Assembly (NCBI GenBank): GCA_018716575.1
Contig: DVJR01000169.1
Location: forward strand, 1-34,329
Direction: 5' to 3'
Length of the DNA: 34,329 nt
From: Candidatus Scatomonas merdavium
GTDB lineage: Bacteria > Bacillota > Clostridia > Lachnospirales > Lachnospiraceae
Shown: positions 1-8,142 of the stretch, one piece after another
Layout: every line of letters starts with the position of its first letter
Numbering within the stretch: position 1 is the first letter of the stretch
Translations under genes and position numbers: made by a program
Notes under the pieces: model-generated
What the model was told of the DNA's origin: nothing
Seen by the model: the letters and a program-made list of their open reading frames with translations, nothing else
Databases searched by the model: none

Positions 1-537
1 GAAGGGAATGGTCTCTCTGTAGAGATAAGGATCGAAAAATTTGATAAATCCCGGAATGCCCGGCTCCAGCGGATACCGCCTGGGCTCGCCCGTCAGATTT
101 CCCGCCCCGAAGGAAGAGCCGTGATAGCTTCTGTAGCGGGAGAAAATCTTGTTCCTCCCGGTATACATCCGGGCTATCTTGATGGCGTTTTCATTGGCGT
201 CCGCTCCCGCGTTGGTGAAGAACACCTTTCCGAAGGTATCCGGCAGCAGATCGATAATCATCTTCCCCAACTCCGCCCTGGAGGCGTCCCCGTAGGAGGG
301 GCCGATATAAGCGTACTGATCCAGCTTGTTTTTGATCGCTTCCGAAATATCCTTATTGCCGTATCCCAGGTTCACATTCACCTGCTGGGACGACATATCC
401 GCATACCGTTTTCCGTCGTAGTCATAGAAATAGATGCCCTCCGCCTTCTGCACCGGTATGGGCTTCAGGCCCTTCTGCTTCGACCAGGACTGCAGCACAT
501 AGGATGCCTGCGTCGCTGAGATTTCTCTGCCTTCCAT
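1..537 (-). CDS. class-III pyridoxal-phosphate aminotransferase (aspartate aminotransferase family), N-terminal part, cut by window edge
   Basis: Reverse-strand reading gives MEGREISATQASYVLQSWSKQKGLKPIPVQKAEGIYFYDYDGKRYADMSSQQVNVNLGYG...FFTNAGADANENAIKIARMYTGRNKIFSRYRSYHGSSFGAGNLTGEPRRYPLEPGIPGF; the FTNxGADANENAIKIAR and YRSYHGSS motifs are typical of class-III aminotransferases. RBS aggaggt lies just upstream. Not in the ORF track because it runs off the edge. Confidence 0.9.
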   Translation of the reverse strand, partial: MEGREISATQASYVLQSWSKQKGLKPIPVQKAEGIYFYDYDGKRYADMSSQQVNVNLGYGNKDISEAIKNKLDQYAYIGPSYGDASRAELGKMIIDLLPDTFGKVFFTNAGADANENAIKIARMYTGRNKIFSRYRSYHGSSFGAGNLTGEPRRYPLEPGIPGFIKFFDPYLYRETIPF

Positions 538-560
538 TTTACCGACCTCCTGTCCTTTTC

Positions 561-600
561 AAAAAAAACAGCAAGGGCGCGGCGCTGCCGGCTCCCTTGC
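561..600 (-). terminator. intrinsic terminator-like hairpin plus T8 in the aminotransferase 5' leader (possible attenuator)
   Basis: On the minus strand GCAAGGG(agccggcagcgccgcg)CCCTTGC, with an inner CGGC/GCCG stem, then tgTTTTTTTT, ending about 24 nt before the aminotransferase ATG. Confidence 0.65.
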
Positions 601-620
601 CTGCTGTAAATTTAGTCCCT

Positions 621-649
621 ATTATAGCGGGGGCTCTGAGAGATTGCAA
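621..649 (-). promoter_or_regulatory. SigA-type promoter for the aminotransferase
   Basis: Minus strand TTGCAA (644-649), 17 nt spacer, TATAAT (621-626). Confidence 0.6.
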
Positions 650-672
650 TAGGCCCCCGCCTAATTTTTTTT
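627..672 (+). terminator. intrinsic terminator upstream of nadA
   Basis: GCGGGGGC (627-634) and GCCCCCGC (653-660) form a perfect 8-bp stem, followed by ctaaTTTTTTTT (665-672). Confidence 0.65.
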
Positions 673-702
673 GTGCTGTGACACAACCCTTCGGGTCTTT
701 AT

Positions 703-748
703 GTGACAAGACACCTGTATTGACAGATGCGCTTTTTCGTGGCAAAAT
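703..748 (+). promoter_or_regulatory. nadABC promoter with an overlapping NiaR-type operator
   Basis: GTGACAAGACACCTGTATTGACAGATGC (703-730) resembles the NiaR/YrxA motif; TTGACA (720-725), 17 nt, CAAAAT (743-748). niaR is the fourth gene of the operon. Confidence 0.6.
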
Positions 749-781
749 GTTCAGGTGCATATCATATTTCAGGAGAGATCA

Positions 782-1708
782 ATGATGGATAAAAAAGAAA
801 AACTCAATGAGCTGAAACGCCGGCATAACGCCGTGATTCTGGCGCACTACTACGCTCCCGCGGACGTGCAGGAGGCCGCCGATTATATCGGAGACTCCTT
901 TCTCTTAAGCCAGACCGCCGCCCGGCTGGACAACCCGGTGATCTGCTTCGCCGGCGTCCGCTTCATGGGCGAGAGCGCCAAAATTCTCTGTCCGGATAAA
1001 ACTGTCCTGCTGCCCGAGGCGGGCGCGGACTGTCCCATGGCCCATATGGCCGACCCGGAGGAAATCGCGGCCCTGCGGGAGCGGGTGGAGGATCTGGCCG
1101 TCGTCTGCTATATCAATTCCACGGCGGAGCTCAAGTGCTGCGCCGATGTGTGCGTCACCAGCTCCAACGCCCTGAAGATCGTCCGTTCCCTTCCAAATAA
1201 GAATATCTGCTTTATCCCGGACCGCCATCTGGGGCAGCACATCGCCGCCAGCCTTCCGGAAAAGCGCTTTTTCTTCTTCGACGGCTGCTGTCACGTACAT
1301 ACGGGCATCACGCCGGAGCAGGTGCGCGCCGTCAGAAAGGCCCACCCCGGCATCCCGGTTCTGGCTCACCCGGAATGCCGGCCCGAGGTGCTGGAGCTGG
1401 CCGACTATATCGGCAGCACCTCCGGCATCATCGGCCGCGCATCATCCTGCAGCGCCGGAGAACTGCTGATCTGCACGGAACAGGGCGTTCTCCGGGAGCT
1501 GCGGAAAAACTGTCCCGGAAAGACCTTCTATTTTCCCGGAGAGAACTGCGTCTGTCCGGACATGAAGCAGATCACGCTGGATAAAGTGATCCGCTCTCTG
1601 GAAACGCTCTCGCCGGAGGTCACCGTCAGCGAAGAGATCCGCCGGAAAGCATGGCCCCCGCTGGCCCGTATGCTGGAGCTGGGCGGCAGAAAGGAGAGCG
1701 CCCAATGA
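782..1708 (+). CDS. nadA: quinolinate synthase A
   Basis: MMDKKEKLNELKRRHNAVILAHYYAPADVQEAADYIGDSFLLS...; conserved Cys residues; aggaga RBS before ATG 782. The ORF-track GTG at 755 sits at the predicted transcription start, so 782 is preferred. Confidence 0.95.
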   Translation: MMDKKEKLNELKRRHNAVILAHYYAPADVQEAADYIGDSFLLSQTAARLDNPVICFAGVRFMGESAKILCPDKTVLLPEAGADCPMAHMADPEEIAALRERVEDLAVVCYINSTAELKCCADVCVTSSNALKIVRSLPNKNICFIPDRHLGQHIAASLPEKRFFFFDGCCHVHTGITPEQVRAVRKAHPGIPVLAHPECRPEVLELADYIGSTSGIIGRASSCSAGELLICTEQGVLRELRKNCPGKTFYFPGENCVCPDMKQITLDKVIRSLETLSPEVTVSEEIRRKAWPPLARMLELGGRKESAQ

Positions 1709-3009
1709 ACAGCTATGACGTCATCATCGCCGGCACAGGGGCCGCGGGGCTGTTCGCCGCTCTTCACCTTCCCCCGGACTTCCGGGTTCTGCTTCTGACC
1801 AAGGATGATCTGGAAAACAGCGATTCCTATCTGGCCCAGGGCGGCATCTGCACGCTCTTGAATCCGGAGGACTTCCCGTGTTATTATGAGGATACCCTCA
1901 AAGCCGGAAGATACGAAAACAGCCCGGAGGCAGTGACGGCCATGATCCGTTCCTCCGGCCACATCATACGGGAGCTGATCCGTTTCGGCGTGAATTTTGA
2001 CCGGAATGCGGACGGAACTCTTTCCTATACCAGAGAAGGCGGCCACACCCTTCCCCGCATCCTCCATCACCAGGACGTAACCGGCCAGGAGATCGTCACC
2101 TGCCTGATTCAGCGGGTGAAGGAGCGGGACAATATCGAAATTCTGGAGCACACCGCCATGGTGGATCTGCTGGAAGTGAACGGCTCCTGCCGGGGCATTC
2201 TGGCCCGCAGCGCGGACGGAACGGCGTACCCTCTGGAAGCCGGGGCGGTGATCCTGGCCACCGGAGGCCTGGGCGGCCTGTTCCGCCACTCCACCAATTT
2301 CCCCCACATCGCCGGGGACAGCTTCGCCATCGCGCTCCGCCGCGGCATCCGTCTGGAGAATCTGCATTATATCCAGATCCATCCCACGGTTCTTTACTCC
2401 AGCCGCCCCGGACGCCGTTTTCTCATCTCGGAATCAGTGCGCGGTGAAGGGGCAAAGCTGCTGAATGCAGAGGGCAAACGTTTCGTGGACGAGCTTCTGC
2501 CCAGGGATGTGGTGGCCGAGGCCATCCGTCAGGAAATGGCCAGGACCGGCACCGACCATGTCTGGCTGTCCTTTGCAGATATTTCAGAAGAAGAGATTCT
2601 GCGGCACTTCCCGCACATTTACCGGCGCTGTCTGGAGGAGGGCCGGGATATCACCCGGGAGCCCATACCTGTCACGCCGGCCCAGCACTATCTGATGGGC
2701 GGCATCCGGGCGGATATCTGCGGGCGTACCTCCATGGCAAATCTGTACGCCGTGGGGGAAACCGCCTGCAACGGCGTTCACGGCGCCAATCGGCTGGCCA
2801 GCAATTCCCTGCTGGAGAGCCTGGTATTTTCCGAAAACGCGGCCCATGTCATCCGGAGTACCGTAACCGCCGGACGGTGCCGGGAGCTGCCCGCGCGTCT
2901 GCCCCAGGTGCCGCCGCCCGAAGAGTGGGCCGCGGAGAACCGGAGGCTGGTGCTGAACGAAATCAAGAGAAAGGGAAATGACTTTTATGAACGATGGAGT
3001 AACATTTAA
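1705..3009 (+). CDS. nadB: L-aspartate oxidase
   Basis: MNSYDVIIAGTGAAGLFAALHLPP...; FAD-binding GxGxxG motif, SYLAQGG, HGANRLASNSLLESLVF; ATGA overlap with nadA. Confidence 0.94.
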   Translation: MNSYDVIIAGTGAAGLFAALHLPPDFRVLLLTKDDLENSDSYLAQGGICTLLNPEDFPCYYEDTLKAGRYENSPEAVTAMIRSSGHIIRELIRFGVNFDRNADGTLSYTREGGHTLPRILHHQDVTGQEIVTCLIQRVKERDNIEILEHTAMVDLLEVNGSCRGILARSADGTAYPLEAGAVILATGGLGGLFRHSTNFPHIAGDSFAIALRRGIRLENLHYIQIHPTVLYSSRPGRRFLISESVRGEGAKLLNAEGKRFVDELLPRDVVAEAIRQEMARTGTDHVWLSFADISEEEILRHFPHIYRRCLEEGRDITREPIPVTPAQHYLMGGIRADICGRTSMANLYAVGETACNGVHGANRLASNSLLESLVFSENAAHVIRSTVTAGRCRELPARLPQVPPPEEWAAENRRLVLNEIKRKGNDFYERWSNI

Positions 3010-3856
3010 ACTGAACATAGACGACTACCTTCTGCACGCCCTGAAGGAGGATATTACCAGCGAGGACGTGTCCACCAACGCCGTGATGCCCTCGGCCGTC
3101 AGGGGAACCGCGCAGCTTCTTGCCAAGGAGGACGGCATCCTCTGCGGCCTGCAGGTATTCGAGCGAGTCTTTCATCTGCTGGATTCCGGCACGGTATTCG
3201 AAACGGATTTCCACGACGGCGACGCTGTGACCTCCGGAACCTGCGTCGGCACTCTGACCGGAGATATCCGCGTTCTTCTGTCCGGTGAACGCACAGCTCT
3301 CAATTACCTGCAGCGCATGAGCGGCATCGCCACCTTCACAAAAGGCTTTGCCGACGAGCTGCGGGGCACGCGCACCCGCCTTCTGGACACCAGGAAAACC
3401 ACGCCCAACATGCGGCCCTTTGAAAAATACGCCGTCACCGTGGGCGGCGGGTACAACCACCGCTACAACCTGTCCGACGGCGTGCTGCTGAAGGATAACC
3501 ACATCGGCGCCGCCGGCAGCGTCCGCCGGGCTGTGGCGATGGCCCGGAAATACGCGCCCTTCGTGCGGAAGGTCGAGGTCGAGGTGGAAACTCTGGAAAT
3601 GGTGCAGGAGGCTCTTGACGCCGGAGCCGACATCATCATGCTGGACAACATGGACACGGAAACCATGGCGGAGGCCGTCCGGATGATCGGCGGCAGAGCC
3701 CTCACCGAATGCTCCGGCAACGTCACCAGAGAACGGCTGCGGGAAATCGCCGCCCTGGGCGTGGATTACGTGTCCAGCGGAGCCCTGACCCATTCCGCTC
3801 CGATCCTGGACCTTTCCCTGAAAAATCTGAAACCCCTGCCCTCTGCGCAGGCCTGA
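2978..3856 (+). CDS. nadC: nicotinate-nucleotide diphosphorylase (carboxylating); ATG 2987 is an alternative start
   Basis: DTRKTTPNMRPFEKYAVTVGGGYNHRYNLSDGVLLKDNHI motif. Confidence 0.95.
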   Translation: MTFMNDGVTFKLNIDDYLLHALKEDITSEDVSTNAVMPSAVRGTAQLLAKEDGILCGLQVFERVFHLLDSGTVFETDFHDGDAVTSGTCVGTLTGDIRVLLSGERTALNYLQRMSGIATFTKGFADELRGTRTRLLDTRKTTPNMRPFEKYAVTVGGGYNHRYNLSDGVLLKDNHIGAAGSVRRAVAMARKYAPFVRKVEVEVETLEMVQEALDAGADIIMLDNMDTETMAEAVRMIGGRALTECSGNVTRERLREIAALGVDYVSSGALTHSAPILDLSLKNLKPLPSAQA

Positions 3857-3873
3857 GAAATGAGGTGAAAAAC

Positions 3874-4401
3874 GTGGCCGGAAAAACCGACGGCGCCCAG
3901 CGCAGGCTGCGCCTTCTTCAGATACTGGAAAACAGCTCCCTCCCCGTCTCCGGGGCTTCTCTGGCGAAGTCCCTGCGCGTCAGCCGCCAGGTCATCGTCC
4001 AGGACATCGCCCTTCTGCGGGCCTCCGATGAGGAAATCCTCTCCACACCCAGGGGCTACCAGCTGTACCGCCGTCCGGCGGCGCCGGCCCTCCGACGCGT
4101 CCGCGTCTCCCACACCGGAGATCAGATAGAGCAGGAGCTGAATCTCATCGTGGACAGCGGCGCGCGTGTGCTGGACGTGATTGTGGAACATCCCGTCTAC
4201 GGGGAAATCAGCGGCAGGCTCCCCCTGGCCAGCCGCAGGGATGTGCAGAGCTTTCTCCGGAAAATCCGCTCCCAGGAGGGCACGCCCCTGCTGGAGATTT
4301 CCCGGGGCGTTCACATGCACACCCTGCAGGCCGATCAGGAAGAGGTACTGGACGCGGCTGAGGAAGCCCTGCGGCAGGCAGGTTTCCTGCTGGAAGCCTG
4401 A
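3874..4401 (+). CDS. niaR: niacin-responsive transcriptional repressor (HTH + 3H domain)
   Basis: VAGKTDGAQRRLRLLQILENSSLPVSGASLAKSLRVSRQVIVQDIALLRA (HTH_11) then 3H domain (HPVYGEI, GVHMHTL). GTG start with a gaggtg RBS; position in the nad operon. Confidence 0.9.
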   Translation: MAGKTDGAQRRLRLLQILENSSLPVSGASLAKSLRVSRQVIVQDIALLRASDEEILSTPRGYQLYRRPAAPALRRVRVSHTGDQIEQELNLIVDSGARVLDVIVEHPVYGEISGRLPLASRRDVQSFLRKIRSQEGTPLLEISRGVHMHTLQADQEEVLDAAEEALRQAGFLLEA

Positions 4402-4426
4402 CAGGCCTGCCGGAAAGGAGAACAGT

Positions 4427-5656
4427 ATGTACGCTCAGATTGAAAAAATGGCCGCCGCCCTGGCCCCGAAGCTGACCGCCTGGCGCAGGCACCTGCACAC
4501 GATCCCGGAAACAGCCTGGAACGAACGGGAGACCAGCGCTTTTCTGGCCTCCGAGCTGAAGAGGATGGGCTATGAGGTCATTACCGGAAATCCCGTGGCC
4601 GGCCATGACACGGGGCTTGTGGCAGAACTGCGCTGCGGCGGGGCAGACCAGCCGGTGTTCGCCCTGCGCTTCGATATCGATGGTCTGCCCGTAGAGGAAG
4701 CCTCCGATCCGGAGCATCTGCCTCTGTCCCTGGGATTTCAATCCCGCCATGCAGGCTGCATGCACGCCTGCGGCCACGACGGCCACGCCGCCATCGGCCT
4801 GGGCTGCGCCCGGCTGCTGCAAAAGCTGCGCCATCATCTCTCGGGCACCGTGCGGCTGATCTTCCAGCCCGCCGAAGAAGGCGCCCGGGGCGCGGCGCCT
4901 GTCGTGGAAAAGGGCTGGCTTTCCGACGCTTCCTATTTTCTGGCCGGCCATATCACGGGCCGGGATTACGGAGGATCCGAAGAGCCGGACGCCGTGCCCG
5001 TCTGCTCCTCTCTGGCCACCACCAAATTCGACGCCGTCTTTCACGGCCGTTCCTGCCACGGCGCCCAGCCCGAGGAGGGCGCGTCCGCCATCTCGGCCCT
5101 GTCCGCCGCCGTTCTGGCCCTGAACGCCATCCCCCGGCACAGCCAGGGCGCCACTTTTCTGAATGTGGGGCGCATCACAGCCGGAGAGGGCCGGAATGTC
5201 ATCGCCGGATTCGGCCGCATGGAGGCCGAGGTTCGGGGAGCGTCCACAGAGCTGAACCATTATATGGAAGAACAGGCCTTTCGGATCATCCGGCACTGCG
5301 CCGCCATGTACGGCTGCACAGCCGATATTCTCCCGCAGGGACACGCGCCCTCTCTGGAGAGCTCGCCGGATTTCTGCCGGGAGCTTGCGGAGATATGCGG
5401 AAAAGGCCTGTCCTCCGTGCGGTTCGCAGAAAAACCGGAGGTCTTTCGCGCCAGCGAGGATGCTGCGGCCATGCTCCGGACGGTCCGGGAGGCCGGCGGA
5501 AAAGGAGCATTTCTGCTCTTTCCCACCCACACTGCCGCGCCTTTGCACAGCTGCCGGTACGACTTCGACGAGACAATCCTTCCTAAGGCCGTCTCCATAT
5601 TCACAGCTGCCGTTTTCCACTGGTGCGGCGGCAGTCTTTCCCAGCCTCCCCTCTGA
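4427..5656 (+). CDS. M20 family amidohydrolase (AbgA/hippurate hydrolase-like)
   Basis: MYAQIEKMAAALAPKLTAWRRHLHTIPETAWNERETSAFLASELKRMGYEV...; GCMHACGHDGHAA and FQPAEEGARGA motifs; aaaggag RBS; 25 nt after niaR. Confidence 0.87.
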   Translation: MYAQIEKMAAALAPKLTAWRRHLHTIPETAWNERETSAFLASELKRMGYEVITGNPVAGHDTGLVAELRCGGADQPVFALRFDIDGLPVEEASDPEHLPLSLGFQSRHAGCMHACGHDGHAAIGLGCARLLQKLRHHLSGTVRLIFQPAEEGARGAAPVVEKGWLSDASYFLAGHITGRDYGGSEEPDAVPVCSSLATTKFDAVFHGRSCHGAQPEEGASAISALSAAVLALNAIPRHSQGATFLNVGRITAGEGRNVIAGFGRMEAEVRGASTELNHYMEEQAFRIIRHCAAMYGCTADILPQGHAPSLESSPDFCRELAEICGKGLSSVRFAEKPEVFRASEDAAAMLRTVREAGGKGAFLLFPTHTAAPLHSCRYDFDETILPKAVSIFTAAVFHWCGGSLSQPPL

Positions 5657-5664
5657 AAATCGCA

Positions 5665-5693
5665 TTGTATTTGCCCGGCATTTATTGTATAAT
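5665..5693 (+). promoter_or_regulatory. SigA-type promoter for degV-family gene
   Basis: TTGTAT (5665-5670), 17 nt, TATAAT (5688-5693); ATG at 5726. Confidence 0.55.
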
Positions 5694-5725
5694 CAGGGCA
5701 TGAGTGAACACACGGAGGAAATTAT

Positions 5726-6595
5726 ATGAAATCAATTGCAGTAGTAACAGACAGCAACTGCGGTATGTCCATGAAGCAGGCGGAAGAGCTCGGCATTCAC
5801 ATGCTCCCCATGCCCTTCTTCATGAACGGACAGGAATATCTCGAAGAAATCGATATGACACAGGAGGAATTTTTCCGCCGTCTGGCCGAGAATCCCGGGA
5901 CAAAGGTATCGACCTCTCAGCCATCTGTGGAATCCATCACCGGCCTCTGGGACAGACTGCTGAAGGATCACGACGAAATCGTACATATCCCCATGTCCAG
6001 CGGCCTGTCCAGCTCCTGCCAGACAGCTTCCATGCTGTCCGAAGATTATGACGGCCGTGTCCGGGTGGTCAATAATCAGCGCATCTCGGGAACACTCCGC
6101 TATTCCGCCATGGAAGCCGTGCAGCAGGCAAAAAACGGCCTCTCCGCTTCAGAAATCGGAGACTGGCTGGAGGAAACCCGTTTCGATTCCAGCATCTATA
6201 TCACCGTAGCCACCCTGAAGTACCTGAAGCAGGGAGGACGCATTACTCCGGCAGCGGCTGCCATCGGCACCATGCTGAAATTAAAGCCCGTGCTGCAGAT
6301 TCAGGGGGAGAAGCTGGATGCCTTTGCCAAGGCCCGTACCATGACCCAGGCCAAGAAAATTATGACCCAGGCCATTAAAGACGATATCGCTAACCGCTTC
6401 GGTGAAAATATTTACCTGGATGTCATTCATTCGGCTAATCTGGAGGCAGCCGAGGAATTCCGCAGGGAAGCTCTGGCGACCTTCCCCAGCGTAAAGGAGG
6501 TCAATATCTTCCCTCTTTCCTTAAGCGTCTCCTGTCATATCGGACCGGGTTCCCTGGCGTTTACGTGTTCGAAAATTCACGAAGAGATCTGGTAA
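5726..6595 (+). CDS. DegV family (fatty-acid-binding) protein
   Basis: MKSIAVVTDSNCGMSMKQAEELGIHMLPMPFFMNGQEYLEEIDMTQEEFFRRL...TSQPSVE...PMSSGLSSSCQTA...LKYLKQGGRITPAAAAIGTMLKLKPVLQI. Confidence 0.93.
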   Translation: MKSIAVVTDSNCGMSMKQAEELGIHMLPMPFFMNGQEYLEEIDMTQEEFFRRLAENPGTKVSTSQPSVESITGLWDRLLKDHDEIVHIPMSSGLSSSCQTASMLSEDYDGRVRVVNNQRISGTLRYSAMEAVQQAKNGLSASEIGDWLEETRFDSSIYITVATLKYLKQGGRITPAAAAIGTMLKLKPVLQIQGEKLDAFAKARTMTQAKKIMTQAIKDDIANRFGENIYLDVIHSANLEAAEEFRREALATFPSVKEVNIFPLSLSVSCHIGPGSLAFTCSKIHEEIW

Positions 6596-6618
6596 GCCTC
6601 TCCGGTTCCTGTGGGGTT

Positions 6619-6737
6619 GCCGCAGAAGGCCGGCTGAGAGTGCGGTAAGCCGCCAGATATACCCGCAGAGCATGTATTACGGTGTGTCCTGCGGGTATAT
6701 CTGGCGGCTGTTTGCACTTCAAAATCGCTTCTGCGGC
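6619..6737. repeat. nested inverted repeat between convergent degV and spoIIIAH
   Basis: Inner arms AGCCGCCAGATATACCCGCAG (6648-6668) and CTGCGGGTATATCTGGCGGCT (6689-6709), 21 bp perfect; outer arms GCCGCAGAAG (6619-6628) and CTTCTGCGGC (6728-6737), 10 bp perfect. Confidence 0.9.
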
Positions 6738-6754
6738 GGCCGTCTCTTTGTCTC

Positions 6755-7510
6755 TTATTCTTCGCCCATAGGCGTAATCACAATATTCTGAATCTCCACT
6801 CCCGTCTTCCGGGTGACAATATCCTCGATCTGGGCTCTCTGCTCATCGCCCAGCTCCGCCGACGGCACCAGCACATCCGCCGTCTCCCCTGTCAGATTCA
6901 CTACCACGCTGTCGAAGCCTCTGGCCTCCAGCAGAAGTTCCGCAGCCGCTTCCTTCTCGATGGCATCTGTCAGCTCCACCATGCTCTGCACGGCGTTCTG
7001 CCGTTCCTCATCAGAGAGGTTTTCATTGTTGATAATCCCCAGCAGGCTTTCCTTCGTCTGAGAGCGCATCTGTTCCCTGTCGATCCTGGCCTGAGCCATG
7101 TATGTAGAGGCTGTGGTCAGAACTGCTTCTCCCGGCGTATCCGAGGCTGTCTCTTCTCCGTTTTCCCCGGCGTTTTCTCCTTCCGTTCCATCGCCGGAGG
7201 ATGTCTGGCTTTCTGTCTGCACCTCTCCGGCATCTTCTCCGGCCGCCTGGGCGGTTTCCTCTGCGGAAGCAGTCTCCCCGGCGTCAGCTGTCTCATCTGT
7301 CAGGTCCTGATCCAGGCTCTCAATATCCTGCAGAATCGTATTTTCATCCAGAACCGCTGTGGACTCATCTCCTGCTTCCGCAGCCGCTCCGGTACTTTCC
7401 GTTTCCCTGTTCATGGTGGAATCCGCGTAATTAATGTAGCCGGCAATGGCGATCAGCACCGCCAGCGCTGTAATGATGATCTGATTTTTCTTAAAAAATC
7501 TCTTCTTCAA
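6755..7510 (-). CDS. spoIIIAH: stage III sporulation protein AH
   Basis: MKKRFFKKNQIIITALAVLIAIAGYINYAD..., C-terminal YscJ/FliF-like region; last gene of the spoIIIA cluster. Confidence 0.92.
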   Translation of the reverse strand: MKKRFFKKNQIIITALAVLIAIAGYINYADSTMNRETESTGAAAEAGDESTAVLDENTILQDIESLDQDLTDETADAGETASAEETAQAAGEDAGEVQTESQTSSGDGTEGENAGENGEETASDTPGEAVLTTASTYMAQARIDREQMRSQTKESLLGIINNENLSDEERQNAVQSMVELTDAIEKEAAAELLLEARGFDSVVVNLTGETADVLVPSAELGDEQRAQIEDIVTRKTGVEIQNIVITPMGEE

Positions 7511-7523
7511 TTCGCCTTCTCCT

Positions 7524-8138
7524 TCACTTCATTTTCATTACTTTTATTTTATGGGCATCCACCCGGAATAATGCCATAACCGCCTCCTGAATCTGCTGAA
7601 CAATGACCGGATCGCCGCCGCCCTGGGCGATTACCAGAACGCCCCGGACCTCAGGATAATTTTCCCGTATCACGTAGGGCGTTTCCGTACCGTCGCTGCC
7701 CCGCTGGTAGACGGTGCTTTCTTCCGTACCGGACGCAGAAGAGGATGTGCTTCCATCCGATCCGGAGCTGGACTGAGTGCTGGAGGAAGTAGGAATATCC
7801 TTCTCCACCACCTTCTCATTGGTAGACTCCAGCGACAGCACAACCCGCACCTGTCCCACGCCTTCCACCTGGGCCAGAGCCTCCTCCAGACTGGCGGCCA
7901 TCTGCGCCTCTTTCCCTGCAGCTGTCTCCGTCTCTGCAGAACTGCCGCTTATATCATTTCCAACGCTTTCCCCCGCTTCCTGCCCCGTCCGGCTTCCCTC
8001 TCCGCCGGAGCTTCCGGATTCTCCGCCCTCCCGGTTCACCGGAATGGCAATCACCACCAGCAGCGCCGCCAGCAGCAGATAGACGATCCACTGTTCTTTT
8101 TTCAAACCTTTCAGATACGTAACAACCTTATTTTTCAT
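7524..8138 (-). CDS. spoIIIAG: stage III sporulation protein AG
   Basis: MKNKVVTYLKGLKKEQWIVYLLLAALLVVIAIP...LEEALAQVEGVGQVRVVLSLEST...; position in operon. Confidence 0.92.
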   Translation of the reverse strand: MKNKVVTYLKGLKKEQWIVYLLLAALLVVIAIPVNREGGESGSSGGEGSRTGQEAGESVGNDISGSSAETETAAGKEAQMAASLEEALAQVEGVGQVRVVLSLESTNEKVVEKDIPTSSSTQSSSGSDGSTSSSASGTEESTVYQRGSDGTETPYVIRENYPEVRGVLVIAQGGGDPVIVQQIQEAVMALFRVDAHKIKVMKMK

Positions 8139-8142
8139 GCTC

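Noticed and set aside
1528-2382. 284-aa minus-strand ORF opposite nadA/nadB
   Set aside because: Shadow ORF opposite conserved enzymes.
4208-5665. 485-aa minus-strand ORF opposite the M20 amidohydrolase
   Set aside because: Shadow ORF with Gly/Ala/Pro/Arg bias and no motifs; the plus strand has intact catalytic motifs.
6611-6670. GGGGTTGCCGCAGAAGGCCGGCTGAGAG resembles the start of a TPP (THI) riboswitch.
   Set aside because: The second half of the aptamer (ACCTGATCTGG...AATGCCAGCG...GGGA) is absent, no thiamine gene follows, and the segment is explained by the nested palindrome.
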